Shown: positions 1 through 14,900 of the stretch, one piece after another | Layout: each line of letters opens with the position of its first letter | How positions within the stretch are numbered: the stretch's first letter is position 1 | Assembly: GCA_030141605.1 (NCBI GenBank) | Contig: JAQGDQ010000004.1 | Span: forward strand, 370,001-434,000 | Source of the DNA: Tubiluchus corallicola | Taxonomy: Eukaryota; Priapulida; Priapulimorpha; Priapulimorphida; Tubiluchidae | Direction: 5' to 3' | DNA: 64,000 bases | The notes under the pieces: generated by a model | The model's database searches: none | Seen by the model: the letters and a program-made list of their open reading frames with translations, nothing else | What the model was told of the DNA's origin: nothing | Position numbers and translations under genes: made by a program

Positions 1-3000
1 TGTTGTACAATTAGAAATAAAAAATTGCTAAATGTGTTACGAAATGAGATGTGCCTGAGAAAGTTGTTCAGCTAGAAATTTTTATTCAACCTTAGATTAC
101 TGCTAGGTCTGCCTCGATAGGCCTACTTGCGAACTTGTTCAAACCTTACCCTGAACTTTCTGCCGTGCACTCAAGCTTTCTGTATTCATCTTTGGCCGCA
201 GAGTGGTGATTTTTATCTTTAATAATCATCACTTCCTGTGTGACACTAAAGCATGCACGCGGTTCCTCGTTTCCCAAAATCATTTACTATTATCGAATAG
301 CAAGCAAAAATCGTGGGTATTCAGACAGAATGGCGGACTCGCAATGTTTTAATAAATGCATGTATACCTAAAACAAACGAGTTCAAGTGTCACACAGAAA
401 GTTACACTGACACAGAAAGTTGTAATCACCCTTGCTTTACTGCAAACTGTTATTAGTTTTCATTAGATGTTTTTCTTAAGAAGTCACTCACCCTGGCACC
501 TTTGAATGGATTCGCTTTTGAGCTTATTTTGAATGTCCTTCGTCTTAGAAATGGTTTAAGATGCTGTTTGCCCTCTTCCCATTCAAGAAGTCCCACCTCG
601 GAAGAAGGCAATTTTCTCTCCCTTTGTATTTCCACGTCGTTAACGTTGTGATTACGCAGTAATAATGCCTTGTTGTATTGAGAAAATGCGGTCAGCACAA
701 TACTTGTGCAAAGAAATGTGTTGCTCTGTAATGGCTCACACAGTATTTGTGCAAAGAAACGTACTACCCTTCAACAAACATGAAAGATTTGTCGTTTTTC
801 ATTTAGGCGTCTTGCACCACCAATTTGTTTACTGGTACTTCAGGTTTCAATGTAAATTAAGCTCAGTGCTATTCAAAAACAAGAAAATGCATCATGGGCT
901 ATTAAAGAGCTGAAAATTTGCATACGTAATTATGTAATAGTATACGTTGTAGAATGAGTTGAAAGTACAATTGTGATGAGCATGATTACTGGTAAAAAGT
1001 TCAAACAAATCGCACGAAGTAACACTTTGTTACTAAAAAATCAGCAAAAACGAAGAAATAAACTTACAGACATGAAAAGCAAAAACAGTAGCTAATAGGT
1101 AGTCGTAAAAAAAGGTGTATTGAAACTAAATTGTGACTAAAATTGTTAGTATTAACGTAGCACTTTGTACATTAATTATATTATGAATAGCCTAATCATA
1201 TTGTATATGATGCGTTATACTTCCCTGTGTGCTTGTAGATGTCGTCAGTAGAGCATTATTTTCTAGGTTTTCTTACAATACACTCTATTTTCTCTTACAC
1301 AACTGATATCGCTCTGATAGTTATTGATCCCAAATATTCACCTCATGTTTAGTTGGCTGTTTTTACATTATATTCAAAATATTTGCTGTTAAGTGACTCA
1401 AACATGTCAACTCATTGTCCGTGGGCCATTGTCGAGTTGTGTAAACACTTTTCTAACACGTTAATCCCGGAAAATTAATATATCCTCGATCAATTCGATA
1501 AACTTGGATGAACACAAATATAATTTAATCCGAATCACAACTCTTTTCCCAAGCGGAAAGAAGTAGGCATAAGACACGCAATTCTACCATATTGTCGCTA
1601 AAGTATGCTTTCCGTAACTGTATTTTTTATAAATGTATCTTTATCAGTATTGCAGAAATAATAATTGATGTGACGTTCGTACGTACTATTGTACTATTTA
1701 CGTACACTACATACATACTTTAAATACCATTGTATGTTATCAGTAATTTTGTTACTTTAACGTGTGATGATTTGTATTGTATTAAAAATGTGTGTAAGCT
1801 ATTTTGTGCTGCTGTATTGCATTGATGTAATGAAATTATGTACAGAGATGTAAATTTTAACATCAGTTACATCAACTATACATAATTATTTCATTTGTAT
1901 ATGTACAACATTTAAATTAATTAACTTTTATAATAATATTCTAATTTGCTAGTCATTTTCCCATTTGTCAAACTATTTTGAAGAATTGAATTAATAGCTA
2001 GGCCTTCAGCACGTGCATGCCACACCAACCAATTTTGTATTTTGCTGTTTAAATAAATTGGGTTGTTATACTTTTTTGCTCTATCTGCTAGGCAAATAAT
2101 GTTGTAAAATAATTAAAATACCAACATTTATTGGTATGACTCATGTGGAGCTAGTGGATAATCTTAGCAAATTACTTGGCAGATTAAAGCACTTACTGTG
2201 TCAATCATTTATTACATCTCCAAAAGATGGCGAGATTTACCAGTGTTTGGGCTTGGCGTAGTATCATATAATAGGAATAGGTGGTTAATTTGAGCGTAGC
2301 TGCGTATTAATAATTCCGCAATTGCCTGCTCTAGTGTAGAAAGAAAATGACTTTATTATGCACAAATTGAGCATGTGCGAATCAGGGAGTGAAATTACAA
2401 AAAATTGCAACCGCCAAATTGCGTTTCACTGTTAAGATCACTCGAGTGACTCGACATAAAAAAGTGTTCCAAGCATCCTAAATCACCGCAAGCGCGCGTG
2501 CTATTTTGAATTTTGATTCTCGTATTTTTAACTGATGCAAGCATTGGCCAGAAAGCCCAGTATATAGCATATACAGCCTGAAAATTTGCTTTTGTATTTT
2601 TGATGTCAATCTATTTTTTGATTACTTAACATTAGAATTCCCAGTTTTGCAATACTGAACTTTGCTTTATCGCTTTAACGGTTGCAAATAAGTTGAAGTA
2701 ATTGTAACTGATATCGCGCAGAGTGAAGGATATGACCAGATGTCATAAGGATGGTACGTAATTTTATGATGCTGCATCCCATATATGTATGTTTGCGATT
2801 AGAAATGTTTGTAACTGTGTTTTATTTGTATTTACCTGGCTTCAACTAAGGTTTCTTGTTATATTTTTTGGCTTTTTGCTTTATTTGTTTTGCTTGCCAT
2901 ACAAGGCACATATCTCTTTGCTGTCACTTGCTTAATTTTTTTTGGTTTACTTTGCTTTTATTTGTTCTGCTTTGCTTTGGTTCACTTCAGTTCACTTTAC

Positions 3001-5680
3001 ACGATTTGACTATATTTAGTTTTTATTTTACTTTATTTTTTTTACTTTTACTTTATTAATCTACATTTACTTCTTGGCTTATGTTAAAGCTTAGCTTAGC
3101 TTGCTAGCTTATTAGCCTTCTTTGGTTTATCATTATTAAAATTATTAATTGATTTTCGCAACCCCTGCGTTGCTATTATTAATATATGCAATTTTTATCC
3201 GTTCTAAAGTCAAATAACATGACGCTGATAGATTTAGTCTGTCCCGTAGCGAATTTAAAGTTGTAAGCAATGTTGCCAATTTACATGCTGCATTGCCACT
3301 TTTACCAGGCATTGTGCAATTTGCTTCATTTATTTATGAGTTTGTCACTTGTGCAACCTACTTTAATTGCTTATCCGAACTTTTTACGAAGTTTCGCACC
3401 TTAGCTCAAGTTTCGTATTTAAACAGTAGAAGCAACAGGTGTTGAAATTATGAAAATGTTCGTTAAATGTAGGTACGTGCTGCCATCTAGCCTCTACAAT
3501 AAAAATAAATATATGATTAGTATTCTGTTCTAGGATTCTTTCTATACAGGACAGCTTTCGTTCTCCTAGTCGTGTCTGAACTGACTGAACTAAGCCTAAA
3601 CTAGGCTGGCGTGAACTAAGAGCAACACAATTTCACGTAGTTCTTATGTGAATTTAACATCCAAAATGGCCAAAAGCACCCAATTTATTGTGGTTCCCAA
3701 AGGTTACTGCAATTTAAAATTTAAATTAACAGTTATATTACAGTTGGTAACTAATCGAGTAAGCTCAGTACAACCCTGTTCACTGTTTCACTTACATCAA
3801 GTATGACCACTAAATTTATACTTTGCAGGCCACTGATGTGAAAAAATAATCATTACAGCAAACGTCTATTGCATGGTAAGCGTTATCCAGCTACATAAGC
3901 GTGTGTTGTTTCTTGTTAAAGGTCATTTCAACGGCCTTTTCGACCTATGTACCGAAGTTTTTTGTGAACATTGTAGTGATTGCACGTAATTGCCGACTTC
4001 ATGTCGATCATTACAAGCCCTGGGTGCGTCTCAGCACATCTAATCATCTGATGTAATTATTTATTCAAGTATTATCCAAAATTCTCGACGAAATGGCGTG
4101 ATGTGACAACGATTTCCTGCCCCAGACATTATTACGTGATCATAAAACAATCTAATTTAGCATCATTATCCGCAATAGAAGATTGCCGCAGTGCACTGCC
4201 GCTGTTATAACGCATAAGCACCTTCTCAAGTTGTTATCAGGTGAAATACCCAAGGCGTGATCACAGGTAGTTATTTTCTACAGGTAAGTTGCCTCTCTAT
4301 ACCTGTCAGCTTGTCAAACTTACATTGACAGAATACCATTTCAATGCGGCTCCTCCACTCAAGTCTTTTGTGAAAGCTTCCGGTGGCTTTATGTTCATCC
4401 TTACGAATCGTTCTTGCGTTTTTCAACACAGGATAAATCTGATGCGAAGAAAACAATGTCCAGAAAACTGACTGTCATCCTGAATCAACAGTAGATGTCG
4501 TTTTATTCGTCAACTTGTCAACCAATTGTGACATAATCACCAAGACCTGCAAAATTCATGGTCCATTTAATGTTATTACAGCTAACACGTCATGCTAGTG
4601 ATAACTATGATGATTATTGTTCAAATATAAGCACTGGAAGTTCCCAGGTCTCACTGTATTCTATGGATTGTATTCAGTTACTGTTTCGAAAACATTGGTT
4701 TGTAAGACATTGTTGACATACAGGTTGTATAGCGAGCATGGCAAGGTGCATGAGAGAAAAGCACCCCTCCAATCTGTTGTCACGGCAATGATTTATGTGG
4801 GAACCTTCAGCTTTGACACAAAAGCTAGTGTGAGAACATTTTACAATCTTATCTATGCGGCTTGTTTAAGAAAATGCACTTATGATTATTACTATGCTAC
4901 TGTCGCACATTCATTCAAACTTAATTTAAGAGTTAATTGTGTTGATTTTATGCAACTGTACAATCATTACAGAGATTTGTACTGTTTTGCGTAATTCAGG
5001 TGTACATATAATAGGAAAGAGTTTACAGCAGTAGTGGCGCGACTTACAGAATTGTACTAGTTAAACTAGTAGAAGTGAAACAGGTATCTCTTTAATTTTT
5101 GTAAACTGTATATTTTTAGATACTTCTAAACTGCAGTACCATTTCTTGAATTTTACCAACAACATGCTCTACGATTTTTTGTATAACGTTAAGCTCATTC
5201 ACCGTTTTCCAGTTTCAAGCGCCAAATCTTTCTAAGCCTATTATGCAGAGCTATGTCTAGATAAAATTTGAATGAAATAGAAAATCCGCCGTTAATTTGC
5301 ATTGCTTTATTTTGATTTTCTAACCTGTTTCTGCGCAGGACAAACTTCAGTATTTTACATCAAACTGAATTCGAATAATATGTAAATTATTACAATTGTG
5401 GTTAATTGCTTATTTACAACTCTCATAAATCATGCAACTAAATTTTCGTGGCCATGAGAATTGTAGAACTTTACCACTTGGTCTGTAAGCCCTTCTGAGA
5501 CTATTAAAGTTAATGTTTTTGTAATTTTAAGAAGCTTGTCAAAACGGAGGTTTTCTTAGACTCGCTGCCACTTGCATCAGGCCACTTGCGACCACTTGGT
5601 TTATTGACACTACAAGTTGCAAAGGCTAAAGAGGCAAATGGTTGAGTGGTTGCTATTATACGTTTTACGTACAAATTTTG
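1..5680. other. upstream intergenic DNA, no convincing gene
   Basis: AT-rich DNA with short ORFs only. None shows a recognisable domain or a coherent chain of exons. A T-rich, TTTACTTTA/TTTGCTTTG-like low-complexity stretch lies at about 2850-3120. An ORF on the minus strand at 453-698 is the only stretch that looks somewhat coding, but no good acceptor was found for it. Confidence 0.6.
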
Positions 5681-5688
5681 TGTAAGTG

Positions 5689-5840
<152 letters not shown>

Positions 5841-6426
5841 TAATATACGCATGCAAGCATGAATTACTTCGTAATATTGCGATAAGTTGACTCGATTTTA
5901 TTCAACTGTAATTAAATTAAAAGCCGCCCATTTTATACCTAAATTAATGAGTAAATTGGTAAATTGATCGTTAACAAAAGTTTGCCAAAAAAGACAGATA
6001 AAAGTAGTGACCAAAGTACGAGTTGAGCTTGTTTTCTATATAAACACACAATAAGATGTACTCACTACAAGTTGCATGATTACATGTGCCTCGTTTAAAG
6101 GAACAAGAAAAGGGGTACCTGAAGCAGGTTTCAGAAAAACCGCCTTAAAAAATTATATTACTTTATAGCAATTTTATGCCTATACCGTACTCGCATTGAA
6201 AGGATTTTTTGTTTGTTTTTATTTTAAATTTCCCCTGACACTGTTCCGACCACGCCATTACATGACGCCTCTACGCACAACGTAAATCAGTGGAAGAAAA
6301 GGAAATAGGAAATATTAAACTATGTCTCAAAAACTTTCCATACAAAGTCATGTTACTTAGCATTTCGCTTATCTGCTTGAATGACTATGTAACTAGAAAA
6401 GGAAATTATTTTATTATTTAAATGCT

Positions 6427-6660
<234 letters not shown>

Positions 6661-7755
6661 GGTAAAATGTCGCTGGGTCACCCGCCAGGGTGAGTCACTC
6701 ATTAACCAAAAACGTATTTTTAATCTTATTGATAAAATAGAGTAATTTCAAATTAAACTTAGTTAGCGACATGTACGCTACGAATGCTCTGATTATTTTT
6801 TCAAACTTTACTCAATGTTATTTAAACTTGTTTCAAATGACTTATCGTCAAAGTGGCTGCGTCTAACGGTCATCGCGGGAGTTTAAATTTACGTTTTATA
6901 CAGCGTTACTGCTGACGCAAATCCTATATGCAAAAAGGCAGTAGTATGTAAGTGGTATAAAATTTCAAGACGTTTTTTAAATTTTATGTAAGTGAAGGGT
7001 TTTTTGCGCTGCCTATAACCTCTCGTGATACTTCGGAATCAGCCCAAACCTTATACTGCGTAGGAGTATTAATAAGTGTATAAACATTTTGCCTATATAT
7101 TTAAAGATAATACTCCCACGTAGTGTAATACGTGCGATATCTACACAGCGTAAGCAGTCGTAGTTTCTGTCTAGTTGTAATTATTGGTTGCAACAGAAAT
7201 TTTAAAAACAAGGCGTAGTTACCAAAGCTGTTTCTGTACTACCGTAGGCCAAAGAAAATTAAAATTCGTTCAAAGTTCTCCGGCTGCGAAGTCACGTTTG
7301 AAATCACACTGGCACAGAGAAATAACAACCGCTCCTTATCTGTACATTTAATCGGCTCCTGCAGAAAGCCTCCTGAATTATTGTGGAAGTCAACATGAAC
7401 ATGTGTAACCTTGGGCTATTTCTCGGAAGAGTATTATTTTGACGTACGTTAACAAAATTATGACCTCGTGTATCATCTGAACACACGTTTACAGCTATGC
7501 TGTTTAAATAGTTTAAATGCTCCCACATTCTTCTGCACAAAACAACCCTCATTTAATTTTTCATCCAATTTCTTTTTCGTAATGTCTTTGTGAGAAAGAC
7601 TGGTCACTAGTCACTTAGCGACTGAGCCTCGAGCCTGGTCAATGAAAATCAGTGGATGGTCGCATGAAAAAATGCTTCTGGACGGCTTTATCTATCGCAC
7701 TGTCCAAGGCAATTTGTCTTATTGAAGGCGGGTGTGTCTGGTGTCTGTATTATCA

Positions 7756-7849
7756 ATGAATATGATTCTGTCTTTGAAGGATGCAATAACTTCTCTGCTG
7801 GTTTATTGCCTCATCGTAAACATTTTCGTGAATGAGGCAGGTTCTTCTG
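7756..7849 (+). CDS. candidate alternative first coding exon of EGFR (exon 1A, signal peptide)
   Basis: An ATG at 7756 opens 31 codons with a hydrophobic core (SLLVYCLIVNIF) after a short polar N-terminus, as in a signal peptide. The frame then reaches a good donor, G|GTGAGT, at 7850. The intron phase is 1, which is what EGFR exon 2 at 12295 needs; joining gives ...GSS-V-CPGTN, resembling the V-C-x-G-T start of mature human EGFR. It lies 0.9 kb upstream of exon 1B, which has the same phase. Drosophila Egfr is known to use alternative first exons that change the N-terminus. Use of 1A is inferred; no transcript evidence is available. Confidence 0.5.
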
Positions 7850-7933
7850 GTGAGTGGATCCTGGATTTCTTTATTCTCCTGGATACTGGCTTACGAATGT
7901 GGCCGTGTATTAAAAAATACTAACAAAAAGTAG

Positions 7934-8128
<195 letters not shown>

Positions 8129-8794
8129 TTAATTTTTCTCAGTCCGTAATGGATGTGAAAATAATTTTGTAAACCGCAATACGTCCTGGTATCCCACTTC
8201 TAATTCTGGTAAACAAACTTTTTTCACAAAACCAACAAAAGCAAGATGAAGAGTGCACCTAGGCTGTTAGCCATGCGTAACGTAACGCCGCCATTGCCAG
8301 GTTGACCTGTAAACGTTCATAACTCAACTGCTGTTTTATACGTGCAAACGGTACTATTAGTACTTGTCAAGCGTGGTATCGTGCACAGAGTACCCAGCAG
8401 AGCTGATTCATTGTGGACAAAATATTATGCAAATTTTGCTTGTTAAATTTCCAGTTAGACAGTTGATGAGTCGACTCTGAGTTTCAAACCAAAGCTAGGA
8501 CAGACAGGTGATTGATTAGAGCGTGCTTAGTCTCTGGTGTTGAACAGCAAGTGAATACAGGTGTTTTGCAGTTTCGGTAAACGTGGAAATCCTTCATATT
8601 GAATATTGAGTCAACGGAATTTTTGTTTTAACTGCACCCTTGCTGTTTTGTTTTGTAATCGATGACAGTTATGATTTTCAAGTATTTAAATCTTATTATT
8701 CGGTGGGAAGTTTTAGACTAAATCTCTTCGCCTACTGTATCTACTTGACGTTAACCTATTTAAAGAAGGTGTTTGCTCTCGTTTGTTGCTTATA

Positions 8795-8963
8795 ATGGCG
8801 ATGATGTTGATACCGCTGTTGGTATTAACGCTCCTATGCTCTTCTCTGGCTATACCGAAGCAAACTATTGACGCTGTAGTCGCGGAGACTCAGGATGACG
8901 GTGCTGGTAGTGACACTGATCAGTGGAGACCAAACTTTTCAAGAATTAAACCTGAAGACCAAA
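8795..8963 (+). CDS. EGFR: EGFR coding exon 1B (signal peptide)
   Basis: ATG at 8795 begins a hydrophobic signal peptide ([13 protein letters not shown] core) followed by an acidic linker. Donor A|GTAAGT at 8964, phase 1. I chose this ATG rather than the upstream TTG codons of the same frame because it is the first methionine before the hydrophobic core. Confidence 0.8.
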
Positions 8964-11900
8964 GTAAGTTCGTGTAATGCTTATTATGTCCAGTTTTTCC
9001 TCAGTTCAGCTGATTATTTTTATTGCATTTGATGATTATCAGCGTTGTTAAAAGATTATAAGAATAAGGTTTATATGCGTCTGTTTTCGCACCATAAAGT
9101 ATTTTACAGGGGCCTCGAGCGAAACTCGGGAGCGAAGAAGAATTCATGAAATGTTGTATTGCCAAAACTACTGTTACTTTTACGCCATAATTCGTTTTTA
9201 TTCTGACGTGAATTTTTTTTATTTGACCTGCATTAAGTGAATTGATCCGAAGTGAACGTCAGCTGTATGGTGCCACTACTCATTAGTGGTTGTACAGCTA
9301 CTATAGTTTATATTACGTGATGCTAAAATTTAATTGTAATACCTTTTGAAAGACCTGTAATTTATACAGACGATGGGTAAACAATGTAAATACATAATAA
9401 ACCAACATATTCTGATAATACTGTATTTAACTTGTAGAGTCGATAAGATTTAATAATCTTTTATTTCAATAATTTCGTCATGTCACATCAAATTAATCAG
9501 ATATTCTTCAAGATATTACAGTACTCATTTAACTACATTAAGTCTTTAACAATAAGTCGACGTATTTTCTGAAAATTGTCTTCACGTCGGGTAATTTAAA
9601 CGACAGTTGACACTGTCAGCCCACAGCACCCCCGCCTCCCCGCCGCCGCCAATTGTTACTACCATAGACGTGCCATTCCTTCTTCTATCTCGGCACTTAT
9701 TATGTGTACTTGGGCACATCACCTTTACCGGCTTGAAAATGTAAGATTCTGGGACTGGAAATACCGTGACTTTGCCATGATTGTTTACAATCACGCAGTG
9801 GCAATATTTAGCTTTTGGAATCAGTAGCATTTCATTTCCTTTGCCTAGTATTGTTCACTTTGGCCATTGTCCGTCACTAACAACTGGCCACTGCTGACCA
9901 GCCTACTGATAGTAGTTTGGTTATTGTCTGCCGTAATAATGGAATGAACTGACAGGGATATAATTACATGGGAAAGGCGGAACTCTTTGATACTTAATGA
10001 AATAATTAGACCAGATTCCTGCAGTAACTGGTGTATTCTTTAGCCTGCTTTCGCTGTTCTGTTGCTGGATGGACAATGCGTCCATCGCTAAATATGTACT
10101 GTATAAAATAATTTAGACTTGGAAATAATTTAGAAATCGGCATGCAGCTGTTATAGAGCTCTGTAATCAAATTAGTGCTTATATTTCTTGTTGAATAAAA
10201 GGTTGCCATATAATTCAGAATTTTTTTCGCATTGATTTTAAATGTACTAATTTTCTATTTTTTGCGTTTTTAGCTAAATGCTAATTTTCCGTTTTTTACA
10301 TTTAAATGCAGAGTGTACAAATCCAAGGTTAACATGGATTACAGTCTCTAGTTACAAAAGTAACAAAACAAAATGTCATTCACAACTTTGAAACTTTATT
10401 GCTAGGGTCCTGCTTTGCTTTTATACTATTGATTATAATTATAGGTTTTATTACTGCTTTATTTTCGTGGCGCATTGCTTTTCCATAAACGTGATTACCG
10501 CGCGGAAATAACAAACATTTTTATGTGAAAGACGATAGAATCTTTGTACTGAAGTTTTAGTGAGAACAGATTAGCCGCGTTGTTTTTCTTTTTGTCTTTT
10601 TTCAGCATTAAATCATAGATTAAATTTATCTTACAGTTGATTAATTTTGAAAACCCAAATACGTTATATGCCTACATGAATTTAATTGTAATTGAATTTT
10701 AAATGTTCTTCCAACTTCAAAGTTAGTCTAATTTGCAAAATTCCTCGTTTTGTAATTTTGAAAGATTGTGTACAAGAAGCCCACCCCCATAAGTCACAGT
10801 TCTTTCACTGATCCTCAATAGACCTTCTTTTTGGGTCTTTTCCAGTGTAGAAGCTCACTCAGCTCAGTAACAACTTGGGGTGTTAGAAATACACCTGTTG
10901 TGTGTTATGTGTCACGGTAGGGTAGGTTTCGTTTTGAAATTAATAAAACCAGGTGATTCGACGAGGACTCCGACTCAATTAGCAAGGACTCGACTGCATC
11001 ATATCATCGTCTATTTGTTGACCTTGGTGTAACTCGCCAAGTTGCTATTGTTTAAATGTGTCTATAGACTGATTACTGAAAAACCTGTCTGGTTTACACC
11101 TGCTCTAAAAAGTCTAAATGCATAAATGGTGCTGTAGTCTTGCCGTATAAGTCTAATATTTAACGGACTAATACTAGTATGTGATTACGAATCGCTTACG
11201 AATTAGTGTAGAGAGATATGGGCTGTATACTGTTAAATTGACATAGCGTGTAGTATACATGTATATTCGTTTCAGAAATTGTTTTAGCGACGAATTTCAG
11301 CGGTGCGCAGTAAAAATCGCACTGGTAAAATGACACAGGAAAAAAATGGCACAAATGGGAAAGTATGTGAAAATCACACAAGTGGAAAAGTAACAAAAAT
11401 TACACATAATGCTATTTTGATGCAATTGATTTGATTTCTATAATAAAACTAGAATACGCTGAGCAGAAAGCAGATCTCTGTCAAAGCCGAACAATCCTAA
11501 ACTTATTCGTCTGACTCTTTTGATTCAGAAAATTTAACACAAACATAAATAAGCAAAACATACAAAAGTGTACATCTATTGGTATTATATAGTCTAGCAA
11601 AACACTCAAAAAGTATTTACTCATAACACGGATTTATAATCAATAATACAGGAATGTTCCACATAGTGTTCATCTACCTTTTTAAGCATTAATTTTGGTG
11701 ATAAAAATAGACGACAAATATATACCCATTTACACGTCAAGTCACCTTAAAAGGCTATACGCATTAATAAGCAAAGGTTATAGATAGCATTGCACAGCTT
11801 TAAGTGAAAATTTCACAAAATGGAACCGGAACTAACTCGTACTTGTTTGTCCAGGTGGAGATAACAAAATGAAATGCTAAACACTCCCTCCTGTACCTTT

Positions 11901-14900
11901 ACGACGTTTTTTCACGAATGTTTTTTTTTTTTTGTATGTGGTGTTCGGTGAAGTTTTGTGAAAAGGCAACCGTCGAAAAGATTCCCATTTTGGCACCTTA
12001 CCCATCTTTCTTCACAAAGTATCTTGAAAATCTGTTAGATAGTTTTCATGTAATAGGCACTGCCATAACAAACTAAAAACAGCCAAGCATTCAGACAAAC
12101 AAACTATGTTGAAGTATAACTTCTTCGGCAAAGGTATACATATTTTGTTAGGTGTGCCATTTTTTCCTGTGATATTTTTACTTGTGCCATTTTTACTTAC
12201 GTTCAATCTTAGCACATCAGCAAAGCATCACCCTGTATTCATTTTTATTGTTGGTTATTTCTGTACCACTTAGTTTGGTATGTTTTGTTTACAGTATGCC
12301 CAGGGACTAATCTAAAATTGACGAAGAAAGACAAACCCGAGGAACATTATCGGTTTCTACGAAAGCAGTTTGAGAATTGTACCTTTGTGAATGGAAATCT
12401 TGAAATCACCTTCCTAGAAAATCCAGACCTAGATCTTACCTTTCTTCAGCATATACGAGAAGTAACGGGTTATGTACTGATTGTTTTCAACTATGTCTCA
12501 CATATACCTCTTCATAATTTACAGGTAAGTTTCTGATTAATTAGGGTGCAAGTGGTGTTGCTTTAATGAAACCTAGAATCACATAAAATTATCAGTGCGT
12601 GTGCGATGATAGAAGTTTAACATGGTTTTCAATTATTGAAAGTATATTTAAATTACAAACATAAAAACATCATTCAAAGCCTTGCCATTTTTATTCTAGA
12701 TGGCATTGGAATTATTCAATGCAACCACAAATATGAAGGACCACATATAAGCTCTAATCGAATGATCATGTATTGATGTAGTGCAAGAGCAAACTTTTTC
12801 ACATTTGTACCAGATTTTCATTTAAAAAAATGAATTGCATCCCTAATTCAATTTGAAATGAAATTAAGCTAAAAAAGTAAAAGGTAGACTTATGAAACTT
12901 TATGAAAATGTGTCATTACTTTTACTTTCATACTGGATAGCTTTACTATAAACTAAGTTATTTAGTATGATTTATTTTAAGTGTTGACACAAAACACAGT
13001 GCAACAGATGTGCTTTTGTGAAGTGCAAACATGGCAACTTATAGGCATAACCAGCCGCAAACTTCCAAATTTTACTTTAGACGTTATTATTGACTTAGCA
13101 TTGTTGGAAGGTAAAATTTTTATAATGGACTCTAAATTTAACGTAAAGTCTCATAATTTGCGTTTAATTATTATGGAGAATTAATGTTAATTACAGAGCA
13201 TCAACTCTAGTCTTTTATGTTGGAAATGAGTAAGCTATTGGTGCTTTTGATAATAATCACGAATTGTTTTAAATGGTGTATCTATCTTTTGCACCACCAA
13301 GCAGTTACTGATTCACAAAAAACTCATGAAAAATTAGGCGGAAATTGTCTGTTCCTGTGCTAATCATTATTAAGCATTCTTCGATACCAATTGTAGACAC
13401 TAGTATGACTAACATAACTATATAGGCTAGGTATAATTCATTAATTACCAGACCGTCTCGGATCTGTGCATTTTCTCTATCTGTGACCTCGCTAAGGTCA
13501 TAGATTGGAATCAGAATGATTAAAATGTGCTCATCGGCGCCAGGGTTCTATGCACAGTGTCTAATATATTATACCAAACGGAAACAATAAATTTGCGAGG
13601 CTACTTTTACTGGATAACTGCCGAGTCCACTAGCGACTGTATGACTAATTCTCATCCTTTAATAATGTTGATTCACTAGGCTGCTCTTGGCGAAAACTGG
13701 TTTGAAACCAAATCGACGGTTATTATCTTTGGGCACAAGCAACACTGGTGATGCGCACCCTATTGTATATTTAGGTGGATGTTGGACTAGGCACGGAGGG
13801 GGCAAATTTCCAGCTTTAGATAGCAAAATGTGCTCGACGCCCACTGACTAGCAGTGGAGGCTTAGTACCATTCTTAAAGTAATTTAGTAGATTTGTAATT
13901 AGTATTATTAATTGGATAACACTTAATAAACTATTAGTTATTCCCTAAGTGGTCCACAAAGTAAAATAAAAGCAGAAACATCTTACAATGCAAACATTAA
14001 AAATACCAAGTAGTAAAATTCATTTTAGAAATCGCCAAATTATTTAATTAAAACAAAACTTTAATTATTCATAAATCATGCAGAATAGACTAAATAAACA
14101 AAATATACACAACTATACATAATCCGTACACATTAATAAAAATTTCCAGTAAAAGAGAAAACACAGTGTAGTTTTGAAGTCTTCTTAGTCTATATGGACT
14201 TCTTAGTATGTATATGTATTTGGCAAATCGCAACTTAAAAGCAGTGACGTTGCTGGGACGGTCACTTCTTTCGCAGTACTATTGGATGTGTACAATTAGG
14301 CCCTACATTTTTAAAGTTAGTTGTGTAGACTTAAGTCTTAAAATAATACTTTTATTTTGGTTTTTTATAAAACCGATTTTGTAGAATTTTGTTTTCAACA
14401 GTTTACATTTTCATTTTTTGTGTTTCAAACCTAGTTGTTCATCGAACTTTACGGAAATTCAAGTTCAACTTTACGCAAGTATCCAACAAAATTGAATATG
14501 GATCAAATTTATTTTTGAATAACACCGTGCACGTAACGAAAATTGTAGTGTCGTTATAGCTATTATAAAAAACTGATGGACATGGATGGTACTAATAAAG
14601 AATATTAGACCTACACGATACAGTCCATGAAAAGTGAAAAAACTGAAAGAACCCAAACTAAATTCAAATATCGCCTAGATACAGCATTATGGTCATCAGG
14701 TTCGACATGATAGATCTCAAAGCGCATTTTAAACAGACAGGGGATCAGAAATATTCTTTATGTCATGTAGCAGAGGATACTACTGAACACCTTTTTGAAT
14801 GTAAGATAGGATACTATTTTGAAATTTAGTTGATTGTGTCGTTGAGCACGCAAACATACACCTTTTATTAATGTCTCGTTGCTCATCACTGATGGTGAAA

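Noticed and set aside
453-698. Minus-strand ORF with coding-like composition (LLEWEEGKQHLKPF) and a possible GTGAGT donor
   Set aside because: No convincing acceptor or second exon, and no recognisable domain; it could be an exon of a gene off the left edge, but I cannot support it.
4617-4994. 125-codon plus-strand ORF
   Set aside because: Starts at TTG, has no recognisable motif, splice sites or supporting neighbours.
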